Shown here piece after piece: positions 24,101 through 33,900 of a stretch of 64,000 bases of DNA. The notes under the pieces were generated by a model. That model was given only the letters and a program-made list of their open reading frames with translations, did no database searches and was not told the origin of the DNA. Numbering within the stretch: the stretch's first letter is position 1; the number at the start of each line of letters is the position of its first letter. Source of the stretch: Rhododendron vialii (taxonomy: Eukaryota > Streptophyta > Magnoliopsida > Ericales > Ericaceae); the NCBI RefSeq assembly GCF_030253575.1, contig NC_080560.1:29707501-29771500 (forward strand), given 5' to 3'. Made by a program: the position numbers and the translations under genes.

Positions 24101-27100
24101 CCAAATAGATATCTTTGATTACTATTTTTTTCATAACAAAAGATCATTAAGATGTCCCACTTTTTTCTCAAATACCAATCAAGTGTAAGGTCAATCAAAA
24201 TATAATGAGTATTTTATGCATACACGAACAAATAAATTCATGAAAATACATTAAGAAGTAAACTTTGTCAAGAAGAAGAGCACCTTGGCTTTCATGTTTC
24301 AGATCATTTATAAAAAGACCCAGATGTAAACACTGAGTTATTCAATTTCTGAAGTAAAAAACTTTTTACTTTTTTTTGGCAGATAAAAAAAATTTATATG
24401 GAAAGGTTCAATCACTGGTGTGTCATGACTCATACTAACTAGATCAATTTTTTACTTTTTTTCCAATGAGAAAAAAATTAACAAAATTTCATATGAAAAG
24501 GTACAATCACTGGTGTGTCTGCCATGACTTGTACTAACTAGATCAATATTCTCAATCTAGGAATAGAGAATGCTGAAGAGTGGCAGACAGACTAATCAAG
24601 ATTCAAAATGGGAAATGGGAAAATCTTGGACGGGTATCTCATACATCCAGATCATAAGCAGATGCAATCATCCAAGGTTTCTTCATTTCTCTCCAAACAT
24701 TGCTGTAAAATTGAATTTCTAGCTAAGGGCATTTTTATTTAATGGCAATAGAGAAACAAGTAACTATCTTGCCTAGGGATGTAACAACCAGAGCCAAATA
24801 AGGGATTTTTACCCAATTTCTTGCTCAGGCTCTCACTTTTTTTTTTTTTTGATCAGTTCAGGCTCTCACTTAGTTCCTTCAAACTAATACAAAGTGAAGG
24901 GACAAAGACATGGAGGCTTTTTTGGTTAAGGGTGGGCCCAAGTAGGTTCACATATATAGGAAAGAGATAGAAGGGAAAGATATCCTGATTCGAAGCACGC
25001 TTGCTCATTTTGCATGTGTGATTGAGTACTGACCAATATCTTAATTCCCTATTTTATAGTTAGTCCCTTTTACTAAGCGAATAAGCTTAATCAAGCTCGT
25101 TATCGAGATAAGATAAATGCTAGTTAGCACCCTTAGTCTCATGCATCCAACGGTGCTCGCACATGAAAATCTTTCTACAGTACAAACCTGCCACTCCAGG
25201 CATCAAAAAGTGCATTTTCACTGACTGATTCAACTTCTATCACTGGAACTTCAGTAAAGTTTGAGAATAAAGTTTTTCTTAAATCCTCAAAATTGCTGCA
25301 TTGGACGGCAGGGAACTGAAGAATGTTTTCTCTCGTTGTCCTCATTTCTTCCAAATTGGTGATAGTATCACATCCTGGTTTGTCTTTGCCTCTCGAGGAC
25401 TCCAACAATAAACCTGTTGCAAAAATGTTCAATAAAAATTAGCAAAAGAATAAGATAAAGAAAGAACTAATTCGGTGTTTAAAAACAAAAAATAAATAAT
25501 ATGACAAGCATCAGAACTCCTGAAAGTCTGCTTAATATAAAATGCTTCTCCATAACAAATGGACTGCTCTCAACCTATATGATCTAGGTCTATGAGCAAC
25601 AGTGATTCAAAATTTCTAATTTCCTGAGTCTTTGCTGCTTGACGTTTGAAATCACAAAACAATTCACCTCATAATCCTAGTAAGAGTTGAGAGAAAAGAG
25701 AGGCAACCACCTAACCCTAGATTTTCCAACTATTCCCCTGCTAACATGCATGATCATCCAGTCAAAACTTTTCTCTCCAGTAGATAATTCATTTATCTTC
25801 TACCAGTAACCACTCAGCCGGAGAATGAAATAGTATATGCAATGCAACCAAGCGAGAAGAGAAGAGAAAATGTCTATAGATGCCAGGTTTCCATACTCCT
25901 CGTAACGATAGACCGATGATATATCACATTTATCTTCAAGATGTTACCTTATCCAAATTCACATCACTCAGCACACTATCAAAACACAACATACAGAGCA
26001 ACCAAACAAACTTACAAAAGATGATATGCAACTAAATGATTTATCGGCTTTATTTGTAAGTTTGATGTATACCTTCGTATGCCAAAATATGTTGACGTGA
26101 TAATCTATTTTTAGCCCTGTTTTAGAACTGTATTTAATATACATGCTTTGCCATTCACTGAGCTCGTCAGCTGACGGATTTATTCCAACTTCTTTTTCAG
26201 GCAAGTTGGGGAGTTAGGTAAGGACTCTGGCGGCATCTCTACTTCACATCACTCAGCACACTATCGAAACACAACATACAGAGCAACCGAACAAACTTCC
26301 AAAAGATGATATGCAACTAACAGGGAGGAGTAGATTGTCGATTGAAGAGCCAGAAATGGTCAACACAAGCTCATAAATGAAATCAATATTCCCGTAGAGA
26401 AAGATCAAGCCAATCTTTAACAGAATTGGACCTGTATCGACTAACCACATGTAATTAACTAACTATTCAGCAGTTAAAACAAAAGTACAATGACAACTTT
26501 ACCAATACCACCAAAGTATACCTTTTGTCTGAATTAACTGGGGCCGGTTACATGAGTGATGAGTCATTCACAAAGTTACCAAGAACTTCATAATCAATGG
26601 AGTTTAATAAATTCACAGCCTTCTTAACCACAGCATCCCATTACAATGTTCTATCAAGAACTTCATAATCAATCGAGTTTACTAAATTCACACCCTTGTT
26701 AACCACAGCATCCCATGCCAATGTTGGCCTTTCCCTCCCCTTAACATTCTATCAACAAACTATGTACCGAACTTCGCAATAATGGTAGAATAAAACTCCT
26801 ATTCAATTAGGAAAGGAATTTGACCTAGATCAACAAAACCACAAACAAATAGCTAAATTTTTCAGCAAATAAACCAAGGGGACGAATAATCAATCCCAAC
26901 GCAAATAAGCAAAGCAATTCAAAGAAACTGAATCAATTCAATTCAATCCGATTATAAAACCACATTTAACTAACTTTATCTACATCAAAACATAGAGTTG
27001 CACCTTTACCAAGAGGACTGTTGGAGAGAGCGGAAGAAGAAGAAGGAAAAGAGCAGAAGGAGAGAGAGAAGTCTGTGCGACGTCGTCTATGTCCCAAGGC

Positions 27101-27190
27101 GCTTCTCGGTTGCTTCCACCACTTAGGTATACGATCAATTTCGTGTACTTTTTGTATCTTGTTACTCTTAGGCGCCTTTTTCTTCGCCAT
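13796..27190 (-). CDS. Six-exon plant gene of unknown function (275 aa) with an 8.9-kb transposon-filled intron
   Basis: Exons, in coding order: 27190-27010, 25413-25188, 24002-23861, 14967-14883, 14098-14004, 13894-13796 (stop TGA). All five introns are GT-AG with good donors (GTAAAG, GTTTGT, GTAAGT, GTACAT, GTGAGT). Every junction keeps frame: phases 1, 2, 0, 1, 0. The lengths sum to 828 nt. The protein is basic at both ends (MAKKKAPKSNK at the start; RRRGTRERKPKVHFDEV and RKDRRFRIMRFLGLAAP near the C terminus), with a Ser-rich middle, LFDAWSG near residues 130-135 and VWDKAARQLWPAE at 171-183. There is no signal peptide or membrane segment. I do not recognise the family; a nuclear role is only suggested by composition. 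The ATG at 27190 has a good context (GCAATGGC). Intron 3 (14968-23860) holds the LTR elements listed below. Exon 1 is the least certain. Confidence 0.78.
13955..13990. repeat. (TG)n microsatellite, 18 units, in intron 5 of the minus-strand gene
   Basis: Perfect dinucleotide run only 13 bp beyond the exon 5 donor site. It lies in a 109-bp intron, so its length could affect splicing. Confidence 0.95.
14390..14519 (-). mobile_element. tRNA-derived SINE remnant
   Basis: Read on the minus strand, TAGCCTAGTGATGAAGGG resembles a pol III A box and TTAGGTTCAATTTCAC a B box. They lie about 45 bp apart, as in tRNA-derived SINEs. The tail is not clear. It lies in intron 4 in the same direction as the gene. 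Confidence 0.5.
15074..15106. repeat. (AAT)n microsatellite
   Basis: Eleven units of TAA/AAT beside the acceptor side of exon 4, inside intron 3 of the minus-strand gene. Confidence 0.95.
15482..15820 (+). mobile_element. Cassandra-type TRIM LTR (339 bp) carrying 5S rRNA sequence
   Basis: The LTR runs from TGTGACGCCCCG to GGTCGTTACA. It contains GTCCCACATCGC, then a 5S rRNA-like block, then CAAAGCGAACAATATTGTAC, an order typical of plant Cassandra TRIM LTRs. A polypurine tract (GTGGGGGGAGAT, 15469-15480) abuts it upstream, and a primer-binding site TGGTATCAGAG (15823-15833), complementary to initiator tRNA-Met, follows. So it has element interior on both sides, which a single insertion would not give. 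Neither a second Cassandra LTR nor the outer ends are visible. Cassandra is non-coding and non-autonomous. Confidence 0.82.
15686..15765 (+). ncRNA. 5S rRNA-derived sequence inside the Cassandra LTR
   Basis: The block CCCATTGGAACTTCATAGTC, AAGCATGCTCGCCTTGGAGT, AAGGATGGGTGACCTC and ACTGGGAAGT follows plant 5S rRNA from about position 30 to 105. It includes the internal pol III promoter: A-box region GTCAAGCATGCTCG and C-box region AGGATGGGTGACCTC. It lacks the 5' and 3' ends of 5S rRNA, so it is not a 5S gene. Confidence 0.85.
15943..16935 (+). mobile_element. Ty3/gypsy-type LTR, about 993 bp, with upstream polypurine tract
   Basis: The LTR starts TGTAATACCCCG and ends GGGTCGTTACA. Before it stand AGGGACGAAATTTCCG and the polypurine tract AGGAGGGGAT, typical of the 3' end of chromovirus-like gypsy elements. 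No 5-bp duplication joins its two flanks (GATAC and AAAAT), so it is a 3' LTR attached to a truncated interior rather than a clean solo LTR. The interior is only about 100 bp and grades into the segment after the Cassandra-type LTR. Confidence 0.7.
16940..18420. other. Intron 3 sequence between retroelements, no exon recognised
   Basis: Ordinary AT-rich intron DNA. A GGGGCCATGGCCCC palindrome lies at about 17487-17500. Short ORFs at 17367-17634 and 17828-18055 show no domain and no splice support in frame with the gene. Confidence 0.5.
18728..18864 (+). repeat. 5' LTR of the copia element (137 bp)
   Basis: TGTTGGAATAC to CCAAACAACA. TATATAAATAAATG at about 18797 may serve as TATA box. Nearly identical to the 3' LTR apart from a 16-bp indel and a few substitutions. 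Confidence 0.95.
19629..20655 (+). pseudogene. copia gag (nucleocapsid) with one premature stop
   Basis: The frame starts at ATG 19629 (MGSGTESVSS) and carries a UBN2/retrotran-gag-like region (LNGRNYVVWAKAVEVYY, then VWMKVKEMFSE). It is cut by TAA at 20004-20006 and reopens in the same frame up to the Arg/Gly-rich stretch (RGGTSSRGFDRGGRESGGG). A CCHC zinc knuckle follows, CTYCHGTNHTVEYC, near 20488-20529. Gag binds RNA and forms the virus-like particle. The frame is lost near 20590, where the protease frame takes over. The stop looks like a single base change in a Gln codon. Confidence 0.9.
20591..22620 (+). pseudogene. copia protease, integrase and RT N-terminus, frame-broken
   Basis: From 20591 to about 22060 one frame is open. 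It carries the aspartic protease motif WVIDSGATDHM, the integrase HHCC zinc region (HHCRLGHPSL, then LPCEVCEFSKHH), and the integrase catalytic residues D in HSDIWG, D in FRSDNAGEY and E in NGVAERK. Near 22060-22080 the frame shifts. TAG at 22246-22248 breaks the next frame. RT starts at 22354 ([30 protein letters not shown]) and stops soon after YGVDYAE, where a deletion has removed the rest. Confidence 0.9.
22574..23007 (+). pseudogene. copia RNase H, fused to truncated RT by a deletion
   Basis: After the RT break near 22574 the sequence resumes inside RNase H (TTGYCVFLGGNLVN). An in-frame TAG and a second one follow near 22625-22675. The final open part (22684-23007) gives YCDNQAAIHIASNPVFHERT, KHIEVDCHLVREK and LADIFTKSL, the usual copia C terminus. 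Compared with the related copy near the window end, about 865 bp are missing, including the catalytic YVDD. Confidence 0.88.
23015..23167 (+). repeat. 3' LTR of the copia element (153 bp)
   Basis: Same as the 5' LTR except for a 16-bp tandem duplication near its start (AGTATACTAGTATATT) and a few base changes. Ends AACAACA, then CTTAT. Confidence 0.95.
24362..24550. repeat. Tandem duplication of about 100 bp in intron 2 of the minus-strand gene
   Basis: TATGGAAAGGTTCAATCACTG to ACTAACTAGATCAATTTTT is followed by a second copy (TATGAAAAGGTACAATCACT to ACTAACTAGATCAATATTC) with about 85 percent identity by eye. Confidence 0.8.
24839..24858. mobile_element. 20-bp poly(T) micro-insertion with 13-bp target duplication
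   Basis: CAGGCTCTCACTT occurs at 24826-24838 and 24859-24871. Between them lie only 12 T plus GATCAGTT. On the minus strand this reads like the last few bases of a LINE or SINE plus its poly(A) tail, an extreme 5' truncation. Confidence 0.65.
25962..26320. repeat. Direct repeat, 76 bp, separated by about 207 bp (intron 1)
   Basis: CACATCACTCAGCACACTAT through AAAAGATGATATGCAACTAA occurs at about 25962-26037 and 26245-26320 with only four mismatches. The spacer has no recognisable element. Either a segmental duplication or target copies of an older event. Confidence 0.85.
26581..26727. repeat. Tandem duplication, 75-bp unit (intron 1)
   Basis: AAGAACTTCATAATCAAT to CACAGCATCCCAT occurs twice head to tail (26581-26655, 26656-26727). 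Confidence 0.9.
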
Positions 27191-28510
27191 TGCTGTGAAT
27201 TGAACAATTAGGACTAGATTTTAGAGAGAGAGAGTAGCATAGCGGGAGAAAGAGAAGTTTGAGAGGAGGCGGAGAAGAAGCACCAGCAGCAGCTGGAGAG
27301 GAGAGACATTGAAGACATGAAATTTGGGTGTGTCCTGTGTATTCGTATTGGAGACATGAAATTTGATTATACAAAATCAGATATGACAATTTCTTGATAA
27401 GTGAACCAAATGAAATTTTGCTTGGTTTTTTTTTTTTTTTTGTTTGCATAAGATTTTATAAATGATGATTATGACTTCATGGAATTAAAAATGATTGATT
27501 AACATAGTTGTAAATTGGAAAGATACAAAATACTTATAGAATGAGGGCAATTGGGTCAAAAAATAGGAAGAGAAAAGATATCTTCGTCTTTTCACTTTCA
27601 ATCCTTTAGGATTGGATTGTGAATATCACCGGATTGCTGGTATGGGTCATCCCATTGAATTGGGGGATACGTAATTCCGTTGGACTAGTAATCCTATCAA
27701 CAAAAACCAAACCAAATCAAACCAAACAACAAATAAAAATTTTCCACCACCTTCCTAGTTCTATCCCACCCTCCAAGAGGGTTATCAAAACACGCCCTAA
27801 ATGTACGTGTATGTTGGTTTGATATACACTTGCGTCCATTGGTAGTTTTTTTTTTTATCAAGGAAGATGATTTTCATTCATGAAAGTCCGCACTTGTAAA
27901 AGTAATTTCATTCAAAATGAAGAAAGAAAAAAAAACACTAATAAAACAATCTCATAGCAAAGAGATCCAAAAGCACAAAATTAAACTTATTTCCTAAATC
28001 AAGAGCATCAAGCTCTCTCCAACAAATAATGCAAGGCAAACCGAACTCAACTTTGGCAATAGTGTCTCGGTAAAAACAAAAGACAGACTCTAAGGATTCT
28101 GAAGAATCACATCAAAGTAAACAATGAAGCATAAATGGAATCCCATGTCACAAAATACAAAGAAACAAATTGAAAGAAGAATCCATAAGACTAGAATTAG
28201 AAGCAGTGCCAGAATACAGATGCCAGATATGCAAAGCCATGTTCCAACCTCTATATCTTCAATATTCAAATTTCGAGATTCCCAACCTCACCTACTCTAT
28301 GGCCTACATGGGACGCGCGCGGCAGTGGAAGAGAATAGAAGATGGACAATGAAAAAGAGGCAGTGGTCAGTCGGGTAAAGAAAGCTATGAAAGATATGTA
28401 TAGGAAGAGCAGTGAAAGAATGGAAGTGTCAGAGTCCAGCAAGCATAGGTGGGGCTAGTGGAGGAATATTGGAGTGAGGGGAAGAAGAAAAAGGAATCTC
28501 ATTGAAGAAG
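27191..28510. other. 5' flank of the minus-strand gene, with a possible LINE 3' end
   Basis: A CT-rich 5' leader is expected on the minus strand at 27191-27300 (AGAGAGAGAGAG on the plus strand at 27221-27232). At 27848 a T run followed by ATCAAGGAAGATGATTTTC may be the poly(A) end of a minus-strand LINE fragment reaching to about 28110; no RT motif confirms this. No gene was recognised in the rest. Confidence 0.4.
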
Positions 28511-28516
28511 ATGTAA

Positions 28517-28799
28517 GAGCATCTCTAATTCAATACCTTCTAAATTTTTATTTGAGATGATCAAATTAATCTATTTTATTTGAAAAATAAATTTAGAGGA
28601 TTGTACTATTTATCTCAATTCCAATCCAACACTCTATTTCTCAACTCCAACACATATTTGGAGGAAATTTTCGATTTTTTCCTTCATCCTCTATAGAAGA
28701 TCAAAGTTCATCATTCCAAATGGAGGAGAGTTTTAGAGGATGGGTTGGAAAACATTTTTCCTCCAAAATGAAGAAATGGAGTATGGGTTCGAGATGCTC
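28517..28799. mobile_element. Tourist-type MITE (PIF/Harbinger), 283 bp
   Basis: Ends GAGCATCTC and GAGATGCTC, flanked by TAA at 28514-28516 and 28800-28802, the PIF/Harbinger target duplication. The inside is TTT/AAA-rich with matching GGAGGA / TCCTCC blocks. Non-coding. Confidence 0.85.
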
Positions 28800-28802
28800 T
28801 AA

Positions 28803-29170
28803 GAGCGTCTCCAATCCACCTCTATTTCTCCAAAATAGAGGATGGATGTGACATATTGAGGGAAAATTTTATAATTTATTCTCTTTTTTCTTCATTTTTT
28901 GTACTTTTTGGGAGAATTTTTGAAGGACCTACCGTCCTTTTTAGAGTTTGGTCCTCCACAAGTAAATTTGGTCCTTTAAAAATGGAGGACCAAAAGTAAA
29001 TTTGGAGTACAAAATTCCTCCAAACTTTAAAAAGGACGATGGGTCCCTCAAAGATTCTCCCAAAAAGTACAAAAAGTGAAAAAAAAAATGGAATAAATTA
29101 CAAAATTTCCCCTCAATATGTTACATCCATCCTCTATTTTGGAGGAAATGGAGATGGATTGGAGATGCTC
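28803..29170. mobile_element. Second Tourist-type MITE, 368 bp, abutting the first
   Basis: Left end GAGCGTCTCCAATCCACCTC, right end GGAGATGGATTGGAGATGCTC. The arms pair over most of the length: AAATAGAGGATGGATGTGAC with its complement near 29125, and TTTGTACTTTTTGGGAGAAT with its complement near 29060. The left TAA is shared with the neighbouring element. The right flank is CAAA, so its TAA has mutated or was lost. Confidence 0.85.
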
Positions 29171-29179
29171 CAAACCCTC

Positions 29180-29586
29180 ACTAATGGGGGGAGAGAAACT
29201 ACAAATGGAGAGGGCAGAGCTCTCAAATCTAGCTTCTTGCTGCCCCGTCTTATCAATGAACATGGACAGATAGAGGAATTTTTTTTTAAGCAAGATTTAG
29301 TTTGAGCGGAGATTTAAGTAAAATCAAGATGCTATTCTAAAACATACTAAGGGAAGAAAGAGAAATGAACCATCTTTTGGCGATTCGGTGTGGAATATAT
29401 GATGAGTAATGCTTTCAGCAATACAACGAGTATAAGTTTGTTGAAAAATAAAGGGTATTTTGCAATCCTTTTCGTTTCAAATATGTATGAGTCTTTTTAG
29501 TCATTATTTCGAACAATGCTAGAATCATATTTTTAAGGACGTATAATTTTTGTTACTTTACTTGAAATTATTTTCTTCAAAAATGC
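29180..29586. other. Intergenic, nothing recognised
   Basis: Short ORFs antisense to each other at 29039-29305 cross the MITE end and show no domain. Confidence 0.5.
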
Positions 29587-29588
29587 TA

Positions 29589-29996
29589 CTCCCTCCGTAA
29601 GTGTTCATGTTTCTATTTTGGGATGTTTCAAAATAAGTGTCCTCTTTCTAAAAATAACCATCAAAACATGATGAAATTCCAATTTTACCCCTAAAAAGTA
29701 CACATTGATTTGACAGCTTTTTTATATTCGTGTCATTTTTAGATCGACAATATCTTTTAATTTATAATATTCTTCATGATTTTAAAAAATTTGTATAATA
29801 AAACTAATTGAAATATATCAAACAAGATCCATGTTACATAGTTTTTGAGGTTTAAATTGAAAGATATAAGCGATTTCCATGCATATAATTAACTTCACAG
29901 GTTTTAAGTTTAATTTTGAAAATTTAGAGTAGAAATTTTTGACTTCTTAAAATGTACGATTTCCCGTAGAGGACACTTAAATTGGGACGGAGGGAG
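29589..29996. mobile_element. Stowaway-type MITE, about 408 bp
   Basis: CTCCCTCCGTAAGTGTTC at the left and GGACACTTAAATTGGGACGG plus AGGGAG at the right, with TA at 29587-29588 and 29997-29998. Longer than the other Stowaway copies here because of an AT-rich centre. Confidence 0.9.
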
Positions 29997-30055
29997 TAAA
30001 ACAATGGTGGTTATACTCGGTGGGGTTAAGGTGGTGGCTATGGATGTTGGTGCTC

Positions 30056-30171
30056 GATGGTATGGGTGGCAGCAGTAAGCAAGATGGAGAGGAAGAGAAG
30101 GTGCCGATGGGGATGGTATGGGTGGCAGCAGTAAGCAAGATGGAGAGGAAGAGAATGTGACGATGGGGGGT
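30056..30171. repeat. Tandem duplication, 56-bp unit
   Basis: ATGGTATGGGTGGCAGCAGT to AAGAGAAGGTGCCGATGGGG is followed by a second copy with two changes. Confidence 0.9.
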
Positions 30172-30792
30172 CAAGGGGTGGCTATGGGTGCTGGTGTTCG
30201 TGGGAAGGAGATATGAGGAGTAATGACTGGACTGGAGATGAAAATAGAGATAGGCGACTCATGGCCGAGATGTTTGGTCAAAGTGATGAGAATTACTAGT
30301 ACCGTAGGTGTTTAGTTATCTTGATGCTATAGAGGGTAGTTTCGGCATTTAAACATCCAAAATGATCACATTACAAGATTGGTCAACACCTCCAACGTTA
30401 TCTTAGCGGATGAGAGGGCTCTTGTATAAATTGTTAGAAAGGATAATAAGGGAGAACAATGTGCTTTAATTATAGCTGGACAATAGATTTGCCTAAGCTC
30501 TTCAATTGAACTTGGGGAGGGAGTTTTAGCCAAATGTAGCTTTGGCATAGTGTTGGATACAATGGAGGCTCTTAACCAACCCTTTTTATTAGGTGCATCA
30601 CAAAATGATATTACAGATCTAGAGAAAAGTACAATTTCGTACCTGTAAAAGAAAACAATATATAGTGGTCCAGAGTAAAAATCATTTCCTTTGTAACTGC
30701 CTAATTTACTGATAACCTTCCAATTTCTACACAACATTAACAACCACACAAACTTGTCTAAAAATGAGTATCGAATGCAAATAAACTTGAAC

Positions 30793-30796
<4 letters not shown>

Positions 30797-30852
<56 letters not shown>
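30797..30852. repeat. (GA)28 microsatellite upstream of the expansin start codon
   Basis: A perfect 56-bp GA run ending 70 bp before the ATG at 30923, probably in the 5' leader or core promoter. GA tracts can bind plant BPC (GAGA-binding) proteins; a role here is inference. Confidence 0.95.
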
Positions 30853-30854
<2 letters not shown>

Positions 30855-30922
30855 TGCAAGTTGGAATATATCCTCAAGCTGAAAGCCTTTTTCCCAATTA
30901 TGTACGACTAAGGATCACATCC

Positions 30923-33900
30923 ATGGCATCGCGTTACCAAGCCCGGTTGCAATGGTGGTTCTTCTTGTTGTTTCCTGTTCTTGCGCTGCTGCTCAATGTC
31001 CATGTCCAGGCCGAAAACCACATTAACAACCCTACTATACTAATGCATCCCAAGCACCATAAACCCGCTTTCAAGCCAGGCCCTTGGAAGAATGCTCATG
31101 CTACCTTCTATGGAGAACCTGATGGCTCTGGAACAACACGTAAGGAAAAAGAGACCAATTCTAACATAATCTTATTCTGAATCCTTCCCTACATTGACTT
31201 GTTTATTTTTTGATAACTCAAAGAGTCTGTGCGCACCTTGACGACGTTTGGTTCAAAAAATGCACCGTAGAAATATGCCGTTGCGTTTTGGATACCGTAA
31301 GATGACCCCGGTGCCCACAACTTCTATGAAAAGCATCATACAAACCGGGAGAACGAATAGGGGTTTAGAAAGTACTGCCAATAGGAGCAAAAAGAGAAAC
31401 AGAATTTTTCCTGCCTTCATCGACATTTCTGACGGTTTAGGTTTTGAAGGAGGTTTTTTGCGGTAATGAGTGGTGGAAGATAGATAGAGATAATTTATTA
31501 GGGAGGTTTTGAGAACCAAAACAAACACAGTCTATTAAAATATTGCTTTGATAACGTTGAAGTAGCCCCATGAAAAAATTAAGCTGTTTTGATGGCCTGC
31601 AACTTTAAAAGTGATGAGATCTAGATTTGTCACACCCACATCTAGATTTAAGCTGTTTTGTACACTTTTCTGCCTGCCAAAACCTTAGATACGATGGTGA
31701 AATTATACAGGTAGCTATATTTATTTGTAGAAGGCTATATGATACACACCTCCAAAAATTGGTCATCAAAAAAATGCGTAACTGACACAACAACAACAAC
31801 AAAAAAAACGTTAGTCAAACCAAACAATGCATAACTAACACCAAAAAACTGCATAGACAATTTCAACTGAAATAGATGGGTATCCAAACTGATCTGACCT
31901 TATTGGAACAATTTTATTGAATTTTTTCCTAATCATGGGGCGGTTTTGGTTTTCGTTTTGATATCATCTATGATACCCTGCCGATTTCGATTTGGCCATT
32001 TGAGTGTGGTTAAGCAAGCATCTGTACTGAACCCAAACCAAATCCGACACCGATCCGCAACTTCAACAAAAAAACATATGCAACTGATACCATAAAAATG
32101 CGCAACTAATGAGCCAAACAATATGCGTACCATACATCAAAGACAATCATGCATGTCATATACTAAAAAAATGTGCACTATCCTTCAAAACAATTCGTAC
32201 CCTATACTTCCAAGGTATTCCCCTCTCGTAACTCACCAAAAATTTGCGTAATTTCTCCTTTTTTGTTATTTAGATGAAAACATAGCTTATATTAATTAGC
32301 ATACAAGGTTATCATTTACTGAATGCCATTTATGATTTGTGAAATGCTCTGGATAACTGTATTATTACTATTGATCGAACTAGACAGGGAGGAAGTGCCG
32401 AAGTGTATCTCACTGCTTTTTTGTGCAGTTAGTAGCTAGGAGGTCACGGATACGCATCCAACCCTCCTTAGGGTATGACCTCCTTGTGCAAAAAATAAAA
32501 AATTGAAAACATATATTTGCCAAGCTTGGCCTAGGTTTAGGAAATCCATAAATTTGAATCTAAAAAGAAAGAAAGCAGAAAATTATGTCAAAGTTGGACA
32601 CGTAAAAATCAATAGATAACCTTGTAGCGACCATCGACTTTTCTATGATTTTCTCTTCATAGTTTTAGTGTCTATACTCAGACGTCTTTGGCCTAATGGC
32701 ATCAGAAATATTTAAGTGCAGGAGAAAGGTCAACTCCAAACACTAACTTTTGCCGATCAACCAAAAAAATGTTTGTATCCATCGTATGGCTGATACTGAA
32801 AGATCACCTCTCTGTTCACCCTATAAAATATGCATGATGCTAACCTTGTCAACGCCTTTCATATCAATTTAGTCTTGTTTAATTTTGTTACAAATTATTT
32901 TTCAAAACAAAACCCTTGAGGAAATTATATGCAGAAGGAGCATGTGGCTACGAAGATGTCGAAAAGGAAGGATATGGCTTGCAAACTGCCGCGTTGAGCC
33001 AAGCACTTTTCAACAACGGACAAACCTGCGGGGCTTGCTACGAAATAAAATGCGTGAATGATAACCAGTGGTGCGCGCTGGGACAACCGTCTCTCTTTGT
33101 CACGGCCACCAATCTCTGCCCACCAAACTACTACCAATCAAGTGACAACGGAGGGTGGTGCAACCCACCTCGCGAGCATTTCGACTTGTCTCAACCTGCT
33201 TTTCTCCAGATTGCAGCATACAAGTCTGGCATTGTTCCAGTTCAATATCGAAGGTACATATACAATTAGCTTTTAAAACCTTTTTTTTTTGGGTGAATTA
33301 AATTTTATTAACAAAGCCCAAACTACAAAGCGAAGGGACATACCCCAGACGTTCAAAACGATCAGCTCAAAGAGCAAAGCAAGAGTCATAAGACCAGACC
33401 TGCTGACTAGGAAACAAGCAATGATATAGAACAAAAGCAAACAAATTCAGCAGCAACCAAACGCATCACTTGCTTTTCCAACTGCTGCACTTGAAAACCA
33501 TGATTTTGGAAAATTCTTCTATTTCGTTGCCCCCATATGTAATGGATTGATTGATGCAGCCAATGAGACCTTAAACACCTGGCATTTTATTCGTTTGTTC
33601 TTCAAAAGATATATCTGTTACTTGATGTGATAGTGAAAAGCTATACTAGAATGGTATGATAATGGCATTTTGTGTGCTTGTTAATGGTATTGATCGTGTT
33701 TGTAAATAGCGAGCATATAAACTTTTCATGCAAATCAACATGAAGATCATGAAAACAGGGTGTGTTTAGGAGTGAGAAAAGAAAGAGAGAATAGAATACC
33801 CAGATGATAACTCTCCAAATATACCTAGTTTTCAATTTGCAAGCCATTTTTGCATGCTTTTCATAAAAACGAAAAACAGTTGCAACGAGCCTTGTTGCGA

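Noticed and set aside
30366..30794. 142-residue minus-strand frame
   Set aside because: No recognised domain, no splice or codon support, and it lies directly upstream of the expansin promoter region.
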